Shown here piece by piece: positions 42,778 through 51,801 of a DNA stretch of 52,229 nucleotides. Position 1 is the first letter of the stretch, and each line of letters opens with the position of its first letter. A model generated the notes under the pieces. The model saw only the letters and a program-made list of their open reading frames with translations. It did no database searches and had not been told where the DNA came from. The translations under genes and the position numbers were made by a program. Source of the DNA: DATKZH01 sp964475955 (GTDB lineage: Bacteria > Planctomycetota > Planctomycetia > Pirellulales > Thermoguttaceae); the NCBI GenBank assembly GCA_964475955.1, contig CAYYZY010000033.1, forward strand, positions 1-52,229. Direction: 5' to 3'.

Positions 42778-43800
42778 TCACGCGACGCGTGCCGCGATCA
42801 CCAGCGCCAGGCCGAGGATGTACCCGGCGAACATCAGCCAGATCAGCCGGTTCGTCCCCGGGGGGGCTTCGCGGAATTCTTTCCAGATGAACACGCCCCA
42901 GAAGGCGGCGACCATCGTGGCCCCCTGGCCGAGGCCGTAGGAAATGGCGAACCCGGCCTGCCCGGCCGCGATGATGCTGAACGTCATCCCCACGGCCCAA
43001 ATCATGCCGCCGACCACGCCCCAGAGGTGATCTCGGCCGCTGCCCTTCAGGTAGTCGGAAACGGGCACGGGCTCGCCGGTGAACGGCTTGACCATAATGA
43101 GCGTGTTGAAGACGAAGTTACTGGCCAGCATACCCAACGAGAAGAAGACCATCGCCGTGTAGGGGGTCAGCTTCCCGGCGGCCAGGGGCGCCAGGGTGCC
43201 GCCGGCGTCGACCTTCACGTCGGCCATCGAGGCGGCGACGAACCGGTAGAAGAACCCCATCAGGATTCCGCAGAGCACCGAGAGGATCAGCCCTTTCGCG
43301 CCCCCGGTCTGCCTTTGGCCGGGCAGGCGGCGGTAGGCCATCGCGTCGAGCACGATCGCCGCGGCGATCAGGGCGATGCCGAGGAACAGGACGACCGGGT
43401 TGCCGACCGGGTCGTAAACGTAGTTCACCACCACTCCCAGCACGAGCGCCAATCCGATGCCCACCGGGAAGGCCACCGACATGCCGGCGATGGCGATGGC
43501 CGCCACGAGGAGGATGTTGGCGGCGTTGAAGACCACCCCGCCGAGCAGGGCGGCGCCGATGTGCTCCAAATCGGCCTGGGCCACGTCCTCGACAAACCCT
43601 CGGCCCTGCGCGCCCATGCTGCCCAGGGTGAACGCGAAGATCAGGGCCATCAAGAGGACCCCGAGCACGTAATCCCAGTAGAACAGCTCGAAACGCCAGG
43701 TCTTTCCCGCCAGCTTCTGGGTGTTCGCCCACGATCCCCAGCAAAGCATGGTGATCACACAGAAGACGACGGCCACGGCGTACGTCTGCAAGATGAACAT
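42778..43800 (-). CDS. GRP/RhaT-type sugar permease
   Basis: 340 residues, ten hydrophobic segments in a drug/metabolite-transporter-like 5+5 layout. The first segment contains MLCWGSWANTQKLAG, the signature of glucose/ribose permeases and plant ureide permeases. The inner repeat begins VLCGILMGFFYRFVA. Together with rbsK 43 bases downstream this suggests uptake of ribose or a related pentose driven by an ion gradient, followed by phosphorylation. Alternatives are ureide or other sugar transport. The ATG at 43800 starts directly at the first helix, and a good promoter lies about 80 bases upstream. Confidence 0.85.
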   Translation of the reverse strand: MFILQTYAVAVVFCVITMLCWGSWANTQKLAGKTWRFELFYWDYVLGVLLMALIFAFTLGSMGAQGRGFVEDVAQADLEHIGAALLGGVVFNAANILLVAAIAIAGMSVAFPVGIGLALVLGVVVNYVYDPVGNPVVLFLGIALIAAAIVLDAMAYRRLPGQRQTGGAKGLILSVLCGILMGFFYRFVAASMADVKVDAGGTLAPLAAGKLTPYTAMVFFSLGMLASNFVFNTLIMVKPFTGEPVPVSDYLKGSGRDHLWGVVGGMIWAVGMTFSIIAAGQAGFAISYGLGQGATMVAAFWGVFIWKEFREAPPGTNRLIWLMFAGYILGLALVIAARVA

Positions 43801-43877
43801 GGTGCTCGGCCCTCGCTTGTCTCGGTGTCGGGTGGCACAGCCGCCGCAGGCCGTCGCGTGCCCCCAAGTCGGCCGTC

Positions 43878-43906
43878 AATGTAGTTGGGCGGCATGGAAC
43901 TGTCAA
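43878..43906 (-). promoter_or_regulatory. Promoter of the permease-ribokinase operon
   Basis: On the minus strand: perfect TTGACA, 17-base spacer, TACATT. The transcript would start near 43871. Confidence 0.55.
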
Positions 43907-44064
43907 TCATCGCCACGGGGGCTTGCTCCTCCTCAACTCGCAGCTCGACCACCGGCCATCCGGGATCCGTCCCCTCGGTCTCTTCAATCGGGGAGGGCCG
44001 CGTGCTAGACTGGGCTGGTCGCGTCAACCTTAACGTCTTGGCTTGCTCGCAGGAGGAAAACTCG

Positions 44065-44970
44065 ATGATGTACCGACGTTGGCTGATCGGCGTGGGCGTT
44101 TGGGCCGTGCTGGCTGCCGTGGCCCTGGCCGCGCCGCCGCACAAGGCCCTGATCGTCGACGGGCAGAACGGCCACAAGTGTTGGCCGGAGACCACGCCCG
44201 TGCTCGAGGATCTCCTCGAAGAGACCGGCCTGTTTTCGGTCGACGTGGCCACCTCCCCTCCCAAAGGGGAAGACATGAGCGGCTTCAAGCCCTCGTTCGC
44301 CGACTACGACGTGGTCGTCTCCAACTACCAAGGCGACCCGTGGCCGGAAGAGACCCAGAAGGCCCTGGTCGACTACGTCTCGAAGGGCGGCGGCCTGGTC
44401 ATCTACCACTTCGCCTGCGCCGCCTTTCCCAAGTGGAAAGAGTACAATGAGATGATCGGTCTGGGCGGCTGGGGCGGCCGCGATGCCTCGGCCGGCACCT
44501 ATGTGCGCTGGCGCGACGGCCAGGTCGTCCGGCAGGTCGAGCCCGGCCCGAACGATGTGCGCCGCGGCCGAGTGATCGTCGGCAGCCACGGGCCGCAGCA
44601 GGCGTTCCAGTTGGTCGTGCGCGAGCCCGACCATCCGATCATGAAGGGACTGCCCGAGAAGTTCGCCCACTGCGAAGACGAACTGTACGGCTGGCTTCGC
44701 GGCCCGGCCAAGAACCTGACCGTGCTGGCCACCGCGTTCGCCCCGAAGGAGAAGGGCGGGTCGGACGAGCACGAGCCGCTCCTGTTCACCGTCCGCTACG
44801 GCAAGGGCCGCGTGTTCCAGAACGCCCTGGGCCACGAGCCCAAACAACTCAAGAGCGTGGCCTTCATCGTGCCGTTCCAGCGAGGGGCCGAGTGGGCCGC
44901 CACCGGCAAGGTGACGCAGGAGGTGCCCGACGATTTCCCCGGGCCCGACCAGCCGAGCATGCGGCCGTAG
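44065..44970 (+). CDS. Secreted ThuA-domain protein
   Basis: 301 residues. A signal peptide (WLIGVGVWAVLAAVALAA) leads into a single ThuA-like (GATase-like fold) domain: KALIVDGQNGHKCWPETTPV, YDVVVSNYQGDPWPEET, GGGLVIYHFACAAFP, DHPIMKGLP, and the end YGKGRVFQNALGHEPKQL. ThuA-like proteins are linked to trehalose and oxidised-sugar metabolism in planctomycetes; the classic Cys nucleophile of GATases is absent at the expected turn (IYHFACAA), so the reaction is uncertain. AGGAGG lies 8 bases before the ATG at 44065, which is followed by a second ATG. A possible promoter with TAGACT (44006-44011) lies upstream. Confidence 0.88.
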   Translation: MMYRRWLIGVGVWAVLAAVALAAPPHKALIVDGQNGHKCWPETTPVLEDLLEETGLFSVDVATSPPKGEDMSGFKPSFADYDVVVSNYQGDPWPEETQKALVDYVSKGGGLVIYHFACAAFPKWKEYNEMIGLGGWGGRDASAGTYVRWRDGQVVRQVEPGPNDVRRGRVIVGSHGPQQAFQLVVREPDHPIMKGLPEKFAHCEDELYGWLRGPAKNLTVLATAFAPKEKGGSDEHEPLLFTVRYGKGRVFQNALGHEPKQLKSVAFIVPFQRGAEWAATGKVTQEVPDDFPGPDQPSMRP

Positions 44971-44993
44971 GGATTGGGATTGTCTGAGCGGCA

Positions 44994-45048
44994 AATGTCG
45001 TTGTTCGCTCCGCGAACAAACGTCTTTTCGCCGCAGCGAAAAGCGACT
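44994..45048. repeat. Family B palindromic repeat, inverted copy
   Basis: It contains TTGTTCGCTCCGCGAACAA and CTTTTCGCCGCAGCGAAAAG, the reverse complement of the order at 9361-9416. It lies in the gap after the ThuA gene. Confidence 0.75.
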
Positions 45049-45155
45049 GTGGCGACAGGAGTTGCTGAGCCGTCGCGAGGCCGTGGCTCGCGTCGGCCGG
45101 GGCGGGCGCAAGGAGACAACTCGGGCTTCCAAGTGGAGCTGCAAGTTCGCGTTCC

Positions 45156-46127
45156 ATGTGCCGTAGGGCTTTTGCGGCACATGGCCTGTGGACTGCGCGC
45201 GAATCCGCAGATCGCCGCGTGACTGTTCGACGGAACCGAGGGAGAAACTCCGCGAAAAGAGGGGGCCGACGCGATAGCCGGCTGGACGGCCGCGCACTGG
45301 AAGAATCGCCGCTGACGCAGTTCGTCTTCGACGGCGTCGAGGTGACCTTCTCCGAAAGCGGCCGGCGGGTGACGTCGAAGTACGTCCCCCATCCGGGCGA
45401 GGAACCGAAGCAAATCGTGCTGACCGGCATGGGGCGCGACTTGTGGACGGGCCACACCCGGGCGTTCGGGCACGAGCGCGACGTGGTCAACGGCGTCTAT
45501 TCCGTCGAGGGGGACCGGCTGGTGATCTGCATGGATCCGCGCCAGGGCGCCCCGGCTCCCCCCGAACTGCAGACGACCGAAGGGGACGGGCGCCTGTGGA
45601 TCGAGCTGCGCCGCATGACCGACGTGGAGACGGCGGCAATCGCCCGAAACGCCCTCTCGCCCAAACGGCTCGTCGACCGGCTCGACACCGACGGCGACGG
45701 CTTCCTCACGTACCGGGAGTACGCGTATCGATCCGAGGACGCCGCGTTCTGGAACGCCGATCGCGACGGCGACGACCGGCTCAGTCCGGCCGAATTTCAG
45801 GCGAGCCGGCCCGGGGAACCGGCGGAGACCGCCCGGGCCGCCTTCCAGGCCATCGATCAGAACGGCGACGGGCAGATCCGGCTTGGGGAGTTCCAGAAGC
45901 GGCCCCCGGCCGACGAGCCGTCGGCGCAAGGGGGCCCCGTAACGATGCCGGGAGCCGTCGTCGTGCGGCGCGTCGTGCCCCAGATCAGCGCTTGCCAGCA
46001 CCCCCGCGGGAAGGACGCGCGAAAGGGGACTCAGGAGCCGCTCTCCAGCTCGTCGGCCTTGGCAAAATCGGCCTGCGCTTTTTCGTCGTCGCCCATCTGG
46101 TCGTACACGTACCCGCGCGACCGGTAG
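45156..46127 (+). CDS. TIGR03067-like domain plus EF hands, probably 5'-truncated
   Basis: As an open frame 323 residues. Residues ~43-155 match the second part of the planctomycete TIGR03067 domain (FVFDGVEVTFSESGR, NGVYSVEGDRLVICMDPRQG, GRLWIELRRMT). The opening part (GxW...) expected before LDGRALEES is replaced by Arg-rich noise, so the 5' end appears lost. Two to three EF-hand loops follow: DTDGDGFLTYREY, DRDGDDRLSPAEF and DQNGDGQIRLGEF. The ATG at 45156 lies inside a 10-bp hairpin (45154-45163 / 45175-45184), a poor start. The 3' end runs 97 bases into the antisense TPR gene, and its last ~50 residues look unstructured. Pseudogene is quite possible. Confidence 0.45.
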   Translation: MCRRAFAAHGLWTARESADRRVTVRRNRGRNSAKRGGRRDSRLDGRALEESPLTQFVFDGVEVTFSESGRRVTSKYVPHPGEEPKQIVLTGMGRDLWTGHTRAFGHERDVVNGVYSVEGDRLVICMDPRQGAPAPPELQTTEGDGRLWIELRRMTDVETAAIARNALSPKRLVDRLDTDGDGFLTYREYAYRSEDAAFWNADRDGDDRLSPAEFQASRPGEPAETARAAFQAIDQNGDGQIRLGEFQKRPPADEPSAQGGPVTMPGAVVVRRVVPQISACQHPRGKDARKGTQEPLSSSSALAKSACAFSSSPIWSYTYPRDR

Positions 46128-46345
46128 AACTCGGGGTCGCGCGGGTCGAGCCGGATGGCCTCGGCGCAGTCGGCCAGCGCCTTCTCGTGCTCGTCCTGGA
46201 GTGCGAGGACCACGGCGCGGCCGTTGTAGGCCTGGGCGAACGTCGATTCGATCCGGATCGCCTCGGTGAACGCGACCAGGGCGTTGTTGAGATCCTTCTT
46301 GTCCAGGAATTTGACGCCCAGATCGAATGCCTCTCTCGCTTTCAC
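46031..46345 (-). CDS. Small tetratricopeptide-repeat protein
   Basis: 104 residues, three TPR units with the A/G-Y-G-A pattern (ALVAFTEAIRIESTFAQAYNG, KALADCAEAIRLDPRDPEFY, SRGYVYDQMGDDEKAQADF). TPRs form a helical scaffold for protein binding. No signal peptide, so cytoplasmic. It starts at ATG 46345 and overlaps the end of the opposing EF-hand frame by 97 bases. A promoter candidate lies at 46508-46535. Partner unknown. Confidence 0.8.
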   Translation of the reverse strand: MKAREAFDLGVKFLDKKDLNNALVAFTEAIRIESTFAQAYNGRAVVLALQDEHEKALADCAEAIRLDPRDPEFYRSRGYVYDQMGDDEKAQADFAKADELESGS

Positions 46346-46772
46346 GACTGTCTCCAGTTCCGCAACTCGTGGGGCTATCAGGGAGGTTGGCAGTTCAGGG
46401 ACGGCAGGGGGGTCGAAGGCAGACCGCGGTGGGGTCGTGTCGGACTACGGCTTCGCCTCGAAGAAGTACGCGAGGGCGCCGAAGGCAGTCGCAACGCTAC
46501 TTGAGCCAGCGTAACACAAAAAGCCTAGTTTTCAAGATTGCGCGGCCGATTTGGCGGCCCGGCACCGCCGACAACCGAGGCGGGGCTTGCAGATCTCGCC
46601 CAGATGGCCGAGACTTCCAGAACCGCCGGGCCGCGAAACGACGGCGCTGCGGGTGGAGGACGGCCGTCCGCTTTGGCGGCCGAGCGCCGCATCGCCACGG
46701 GGAAGACGGCCAGCCCGCGGCGAGGGCCGCAGGGTGGTCTCTTGCGCATTTCTAACAGCAAGGAGATCGATC
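46346..46772. other. Intergenic region between divergent genes
   Basis: 427 bases. The minus-strand promoter candidate is at 46508-46535. Near 46590-46700 the DNA carries repeated GGCCGAG/CGGCCG motifs but no recognised gene. The ribosome binding site AAGGAG for the next gene is at about 46760. Confidence 0.5.
46508..46535 (-). promoter_or_regulatory. Candidate promoter of the TPR gene
   Basis: On the minus strand: TTGAAA, 16-base spacer, TACGCT. The stretch is AT-richer than its surroundings. The -10 is weak. Confidence 0.3.
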
Positions 46773-48983
46773 ATGACCCGCCGCGAGATGCGCTTCCTTC
46801 CGACGCTCCTGATCCTGTTGGTGCCGTGCGGCCCGGCTCGACCCGAAACCCGGATCGTCGTCAACGTGGCCTCGCACCCGTCGGCCCAGGCTGCCGCCCG
46901 CAGCGAGGCCGAGGTCGACTGGCTCGACGCCGACACGACCGACGACACGGTCGTTACCGAGTGCTTCGCCGCCGTGGAACTCGCCCGCCTGCTCCGCCAA
47001 GCGACCGGGCGGACCGGAGACTTCGTGACGGTCGACGACGACGCCCCCCTCGGCCGGGCCGACCTGCTGCTGGTCGGCGGGCCGGCCTCCAACGCCGCCA
47101 GCCGGCGGCTGGGCGCCGAGTTGGGCGTCGACGCCGCCGAGCTCGCCTCGCTCGGCCCCCAGGGCTATCGCATCCGCTCGGCCGCGGTCGACGGGCGCCG
47201 GGTGACGTTCGTGGCCGGCGGCGGCCGCGTGGGGACGCTCTACGGGGCCTACGACCTGCTCTACCGCCTCGGCTGCCGATGGTTTGCCCCCGGCGAGGCC
47301 AACGAGGACGTCCCCCAAATCGACCGCCTCTCCGAAATGGACGTGACCCAGCGGCCCGCCTTCCTCACCCGCGGCTTCCACGCGTGGCAGAACCGGGCCG
47401 ACGAGGATTTCCTCCTCTGGATGGCCCGCAACCGGCTCAACTACTGGTGCGTCGAGCAGGAAGACCATCCGCTGCTCCGCAAGCTGGGCATGCGGATGTC
47501 GTGCGGGAGCCACGACGCCCAGTGGCGGTTCCTCAACCCGCATTCCCCTTACCCTTACAACCATCCCAAGTTCGAGGGCGACGACGCGAAGGCGCAAGAC
47601 CCGTACCCCGTCGGCGACGACTACCGGGGCGACGCCGATTCCGACGGCACGCTTTCCACGTTCGAGGCCCACCCCGAGTGGTTCGCCCTGCGCGACGGCC
47701 GCCGGGTGCCCGGCATCAGCAACGACCGGCCCGGCTTCGGCACGAACTACTGCACGTCGAACGAACACGCCACGGCCGAGTTCATGAAGAACTTCGTCCA
47801 GTGCCTCATCGACGGGCCCTACCGCGACGCCGACGTGGTCCGCTTCTGGACGCTCGACGTGGGCAAGTGGTGCCAATGCCCCGAGTGCCGGGCGCTCGGC
47901 ACGCCTACCGACCGCAACCTCCTGCTGGTCCACGCGCTCGACCGGGCGATCAAGAAGGCCCGGGCCGAGGGCAAGATCAACCGGCCGGTGATCGTCCGCT
48001 TTCTGGCCTACGCCGACGTGCTCGAGCCGCCCTCGCGACCCCTGCCCGAGGGCTTCGACTACGAGACCTGCTCGGCCACCTTCTTCCCCATCGTGCGCTG
48101 CTACGTGCACGAGTTCGACGATCCCGCGTGCGATCGCAACGCCCGCTACCGGCGCCAGCTCGACGGCTGGGCCGTCGACCCGGACCGCCACTACCGCGGC
48201 CAGCTTTGCATCGGCGAGTATTACAACGTCTCCGGCTACCGGGCGCTGCCGATCAACTTCATGCACACCATGGCCCACGACGTCCCGTGTTTTCACCGGG
48301 TCGGGGCCCGCCACTTCCACTACATGCACGTGACCACGGCCAATTGGGGTAACAAGGCGCTGACCAACTACCAGATGGCCCGGCAACTCTGGGACGCCCA
48401 GACCGACTGCGCGGCCCTCTGGGACGACTACTTCCGCCGCCGCTACGGCCCGGCCGCCGAGCCGATGCGCGAGTTCTACGACGCGCTGGAGAAGATGTTC
48501 GCCAACGTGAGCGAGTTGAAGTACGGACTCGCCCGGCGTCTGAACCGCGGGGCGGACGACCTGTTCCCCAACTCGCACATGCGCTACGAGCGGGCCGAGG
48601 GGGTCGCCTGCGACGGGCCGACGCTCCTGGAGATCGTCGACCACGGCAAGGCGTGCCGGAAGCTCATCGACCGGGCGCTTGCGGCCGACGTGCCGCAGCG
48701 CATCCGGACGCGGATCGCCGAAGACGAGCGCAACTTCACCTACGGCGAGCGCACCGTGGCCTACCTCCACGCGTGCGTCCGGGCGTTCCAGCTCGCGCGC
48801 TCCGGCGATCTCGACGCCGCCCGAAGGCACTACGACGAGGCCGGGCGCCTCGCCGATCTGCTGCGGGCCGATACGGCGTCGGTCGCCCACTGCTACACGC
48901 CCTATTCCCCCAACGCCTTCGACGCCACGTACGCCACGCGGGCGCTTGCGCACCTGGAGAAGCTGTTGAACGAAGGTGGATAG
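46773..48983 (+). CDS. Secreted DUF4838 protein, glycosidase-like
   Basis: 736 residues. A signal peptide (RFLPTLLILLVPCGPA) is followed by an N-terminal alpha-glucuronidase-like accessory domain (AVELARLLRQATGRTGDF, GRVGTLYGAYDLLYRLGCRWFAPGE, the usual phrase of this domain). Then comes the DUF4838 barrel (FWTLDVGKWCQCPECRAL, RFLAYADVLEPPSRPLPE) and a helical C-terminal region (YGERTVAYLHACVRAFQLAR). DUF4838 proteins belong near GH families 67/115-like glycosidases; catalytic residues were not identified with certainty. It is probably active on glucuronosyl- or other acidic polysaccharide. AAGGAG precedes the ATG at 46773; the open frame upstream is unrelated. Confidence 0.85.
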   Translation: MTRREMRFLPTLLILLVPCGPARPETRIVVNVASHPSAQAAARSEAEVDWLDADTTDDTVVTECFAAVELARLLRQATGRTGDFVTVDDDAPLGRADLLLVGGPASNAASRRLGAELGVDAAELASLGPQGYRIRSAAVDGRRVTFVAGGGRVGTLYGAYDLLYRLGCRWFAPGEANEDVPQIDRLSEMDVTQRPAFLTRGFHAWQNRADEDFLLWMARNRLNYWCVEQEDHPLLRKLGMRMSCGSHDAQWRFLNPHSPYPYNHPKFEGDDAKAQDPYPVGDDYRGDADSDGTLSTFEAHPEWFALRDGRRVPGISNDRPGFGTNYCTSNEHATAEFMKNFVQCLIDGPYRDADVVRFWTLDVGKWCQCPECRALGTPTDRNLLLVHALDRAIKKARAEGKINRPVIVRFLAYADVLEPPSRPLPEGFDYETCSATFFPIVRCYVHEFDDPACDRNARYRRQLDGWAVDPDRHYRGQLCIGEYYNVSGYRALPINFMHTMAHDVPCFHRVGARHFHYMHVTTANWGNKALTNYQMARQLWDAQTDCAALWDDYFRRRYGPAAEPMREFYDALEKMFANVSELKYGLARRLNRGADDLFPNSHMRYERAEGVACDGPTLLEIVDHGKACRKLIDRALAADVPQRIRTRIAEDERNFTYGERTVAYLHACVRAFQLARSGDLDAARRHYDEAGRLADLLRADTASVAHCYTPYSPNAFDATYATRALAHLEKLLNEGG

Positions 48984-49051
48984 TCCGCAAATGGCAGCCG
49001 CAGAATGTGCGCTCCCCAAATGACCCGGCGCGGCCGGCCGCGCACGGCCAT

Positions 49052-49438
49052 TCAGCCCGGCTCGACTTCTACCAGCGCGACGCTCATGTTGGGCAACTCC
49101 ATCTCGAGCGTGGCGGTGCCGTCGGCCGAGGGGAGCGTCTCGGTGCGTACGGCTTCCAGCCGGCCCGTTTCGAGGTTGTACTGGCCGCCCTGGGAATCGC
49201 GCCCTTGAAGCACGTAATCGGTGTAGGGGTTGGTGTGATCGTGGTCGATGCGATACTCGGTGACGCGAAGGTTGTCGGCCTCCCGGAGCGGCCGGGGCAG
49301 GTTCTCCAGGCCGATGGTCCAGCGTCGAGGGGCGTTGCGCACCAGATCGAAATGCCAGAGCAGGAGGGCGAGCTTGCGGTCGGTCGCCGTGGCCGTCAGG
49401 CCGCCGGAATCGTCCTCGAGAATGCCGCGTTGCCAAGC
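49052..49438 (-). pseudogene. C-terminal remnant of a GH39-like glycosidase
   Basis: An open frame of 128 codons whose upstream limit is an in-frame TAA at 49439-49441, with no start codon or ribosome binding site near it. It reads DSGGLTATATDRKLALLLWH, then NLRVTEYRIDHDHTNPYTDY and GGQYNLETGRLEAVRTE, ending in LEMELPNMSVALVEVEPG. The strand order and YRIDHDHTNPY resemble the end of GH39-type beta-xylosidase-like proteins. The catalytic N-terminal part is absent from the window: before the TAA the frame closes and the DNA reads as the upstream region of the VWA gene. It looks like a truncated relic. Confidence 0.6.
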
Positions 49439-49649
49439 TTAGCGAACCGACGCCGGTTTGTGAACTATACTTGCGCGACCCGTTTGCGGGCCTTCTCGCG
49501 AACGGCTCTTCCCTCCCCACAAGGTTGGTGCGTCGCCCGAGACGCCTCGAAGGCCCCGGCGGGATGGCCCGGCCTGGTACACGATGATCGAGGCCCGCCG
49601 CGGGAACTGCGGACCAAGCCCTCGGCCCCGACAACAAGCGAGGACGGTG

Positions 49650-51788
49650 ATGAGCAACACTCGGCGAGCGGTTGCACGGTTTTTGGCGGCGGTCCTGGCC
49701 GCATGGCTCGTTCTCGGAAGCGCGGCTTCGGGCATGGCGCCCGGCGCCATGGAGCTCGACCAGTTGAGCACGCTGGTCCGGTTCGTGGATGAGGAGGCGG
49801 TGGTCGCGAAAATCGAAGAGCTTGGCGTCGCTTTCCCGGTCGACGACGCCGCGCTGGAGCAGCTCAAGCAGGCGGGCGCTTCCCAGCGCGTGATGGAAGC
49901 TGTGTCGAAGTCGGCTCGGCCGGCGCAGCCGAGCCCCGGCGCGAAGGCCGTCTCGTGGGACCAGTTGACTGCGCTGTTGGAAACGCTGGGCGAAGAGAAG
50001 ACGGCCGAGGTGTTGGCCGGCTCGCCGACGCGGTTCACGCTCGACGCCGCGCAGGAACGCACCCTGCGCCGAAAATACCACGTTTCCGACGCCTTTGTCG
50101 CGGCACTTCGCGGCGATCGGGGCTCCCGGCCGAAACAGAAGGTCGAGGTGACCGATCTCGCCGTGGTGCTCGACTGCTCCGGGAGCATGAAGGAACACAC
50201 CAGCGACGGCGAGCCCAAGATCGAGGTCGCCCGACGCGTGGTCGCCGACCTCGTCCAAAGCATCCCCAACGGCCTGGGGCTGACGTTCGCCGTCTACGGG
50301 CACGACAAGCGAGCGAAGTGCCGGGCGGTCGAGGTGCTCCGCTCGGCCGATGCGCTGACCGACGCGGCGAAGGACGACCTGCGGTCCACGGTTGCCAGGC
50401 TCCAGCCGGCGGGCCAAACGCCCATCGCGCTGGCCTTGCGCGCCGCCGGGGCGGAATTGGCGAAGAAGACGAGCCAGTGCGGCCTGGTGCTCATCAGTGA
50501 CGGCAAGGAGACCTGCCACGGCGACCCGGCCGCCGAAGCCGCCGCGCTCGCCGACCAACTCGACCTCGCCTTCGGCGCCCACGTGATCGGCTTCGACGTC
50601 GACGCCGAGGGCCGCGGGCAACTCGAGCGGGTCGCCACGGCCACCGGCGGCAAGTACTACGACGCGCGCAACGCCCGGGAATTGACCGAAGCCGTCATCG
50701 CGCTCAAAAAGGAGCTGCAACGCGTGATCGGCCCGGTCGACCGCTCGTCGGTCGCCCTGGAGTTCTCGGGCACGAAGGGGGAGCCGGGCACCTTCTTCCA
50801 CGACGCCGGCCTCTTGGAGCCCGGCCAAGCGTGCCAAGGCAGCCTGGCCATGATGGAGGCTCACTACTACCAGATTCCGCTCCGCGCGGGGCGTGAACTA
50901 CGGGCGATCGCCCAGGTGCAGAAATCGCCGTACACCGCCTACAACGAAGGGACCGAGCCCAGCAGGAACAGCCAGACGTTCACCGTCACGGTCTACGACC
51001 GGAGCCTCGGCATCGTGGCGCGCGAAGCGGCCGTCGTCGTGGGGACCCCGACCGACGTGGCCACGGCCCGCGCCGTGTGGACCGCCGAGGAAGACACCGT
51101 GGCGTACGTGGCCGTTTCGGCCAGCGACAATCACGACGCCGACGGCACCTCGAACGGCGTGTACCGGCCGCGCCCGCCCAAACCGTCGCCCTACAAGCTG
51201 CGGCTTCGCGTGCGCGAGGCCGAGGGCGAGCCGTCGGTGGGCCCCGTCCCGCGCGTCGACGCACAACGGGGAACCAACTTCCAGACGGCCGGCTCGCTGC
51301 CGTCGCCCGGGCTGGTCGTCGCCGACCTGAAGCTCGACGAGGTCGCCTTCTTTCAGACGAAAGTGCGCCAGGGCGACACGCTCCGCGTGGGCGTGGCCGG
51401 GCAGAAGCCGTGGTACCGGGTCGGCAACTGGTACCACCGCGACGACAACCGGATGACGTACACCGTGTCGATCTACGACGACGATCAGGTGCAGGTCGCC
51501 GACAAGCAGTTCGACGTGATCGGCAACACGCCCGACCCCGAAACGACCGTCCTCGAGTGGAAGGCCGAGCTAAACGGCACCGCCTGGGTGACCGTCAGTT
51601 GCCGGAACTCCGGGAACGGCGTCTACCTCCCCCGCGAGCGCGACCCAAGCGCCGTGGAATCAGCCTTCGTGGGCGACGACGGCCAACCCAAGCCCGCGTG
51701 GCTGGCGGTGCAGATTCTCCCAGGCAAGGCGGAGGCCCCCTCGGAGGAACCGGCGCCCTCGGAACATGCGCAGGCGAACAACCGGTAG
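49650..51788 (+). CDS. Secreted VWA-domain protein with repeated beta domains
   Basis: 712 residues. A signal peptide (RFLAAVLAAWLVLGSAASG) is followed by a helical region (about 30-150), then a VWA domain with an intact MIDAS (DCSGS: D175, S177, S179; later GLVLISDGKETCHGDP). The C-terminal ~350 residues contain two similar beta-rich units, recognisable by FTVTVYDRSLGIVAREAAVV and YTVSIYDDDQVQVADKQFDV, each followed by AVWTAEEDTVAYVAVS / EWKAELNGTAWVTVS. Extracellular metal-dependent binding is likely. The ATG at 49650 follows GAGGA. A TATACT -10 lies at 49466-49471 with a weak -35. Confidence 0.85.
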   Translation: MSNTRRAVARFLAAVLAAWLVLGSAASGMAPGAMELDQLSTLVRFVDEEAVVAKIEELGVAFPVDDAALEQLKQAGASQRVMEAVSKSARPAQPSPGAKAVSWDQLTALLETLGEEKTAEVLAGSPTRFTLDAAQERTLRRKYHVSDAFVAALRGDRGSRPKQKVEVTDLAVVLDCSGSMKEHTSDGEPKIEVARRVVADLVQSIPNGLGLTFAVYGHDKRAKCRAVEVLRSADALTDAAKDDLRSTVARLQPAGQTPIALALRAAGAELAKKTSQCGLVLISDGKETCHGDPAAEAAALADQLDLAFGAHVIGFDVDAEGRGQLERVATATGGKYYDARNARELTEAVIALKKELQRVIGPVDRSSVALEFSGTKGEPGTFFHDAGLLEPGQACQGSLAMMEAHYYQIPLRAGRELRAIAQVQKSPYTAYNEGTEPSRNSQTFTVTVYDRSLGIVAREAAVVVGTPTDVATARAVWTAEEDTVAYVAVSASDNHDADGTSNGVYRPRPPKPSPYKLRLRVREAEGEPSVGPVPRVDAQRGTNFQTAGSLPSPGLVVADLKLDEVAFFQTKVRQGDTLRVGVAGQKPWYRVGNWYHRDDNRMTYTVSIYDDDQVQVADKQFDVIGNTPDPETTVLEWKAELNGTAWVTVSCRNSGNGVYLPRERDPSAVESAFVGDDGQPKPAWLAVQILPGKAEAPSEEPAPSEHAQANNR

Positions 51789-51801
51789 CTGGTGCAAAAT
51801 C

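Noticed and set aside
46752..50864. A 1370-codon minus-strand open frame opposite the DUF4838 and VWA genes
   Set aside because: Antisense shadow; composition is typical of reversed GC-rich codons. Only the separate frame at 49052-49438 has real similarity.
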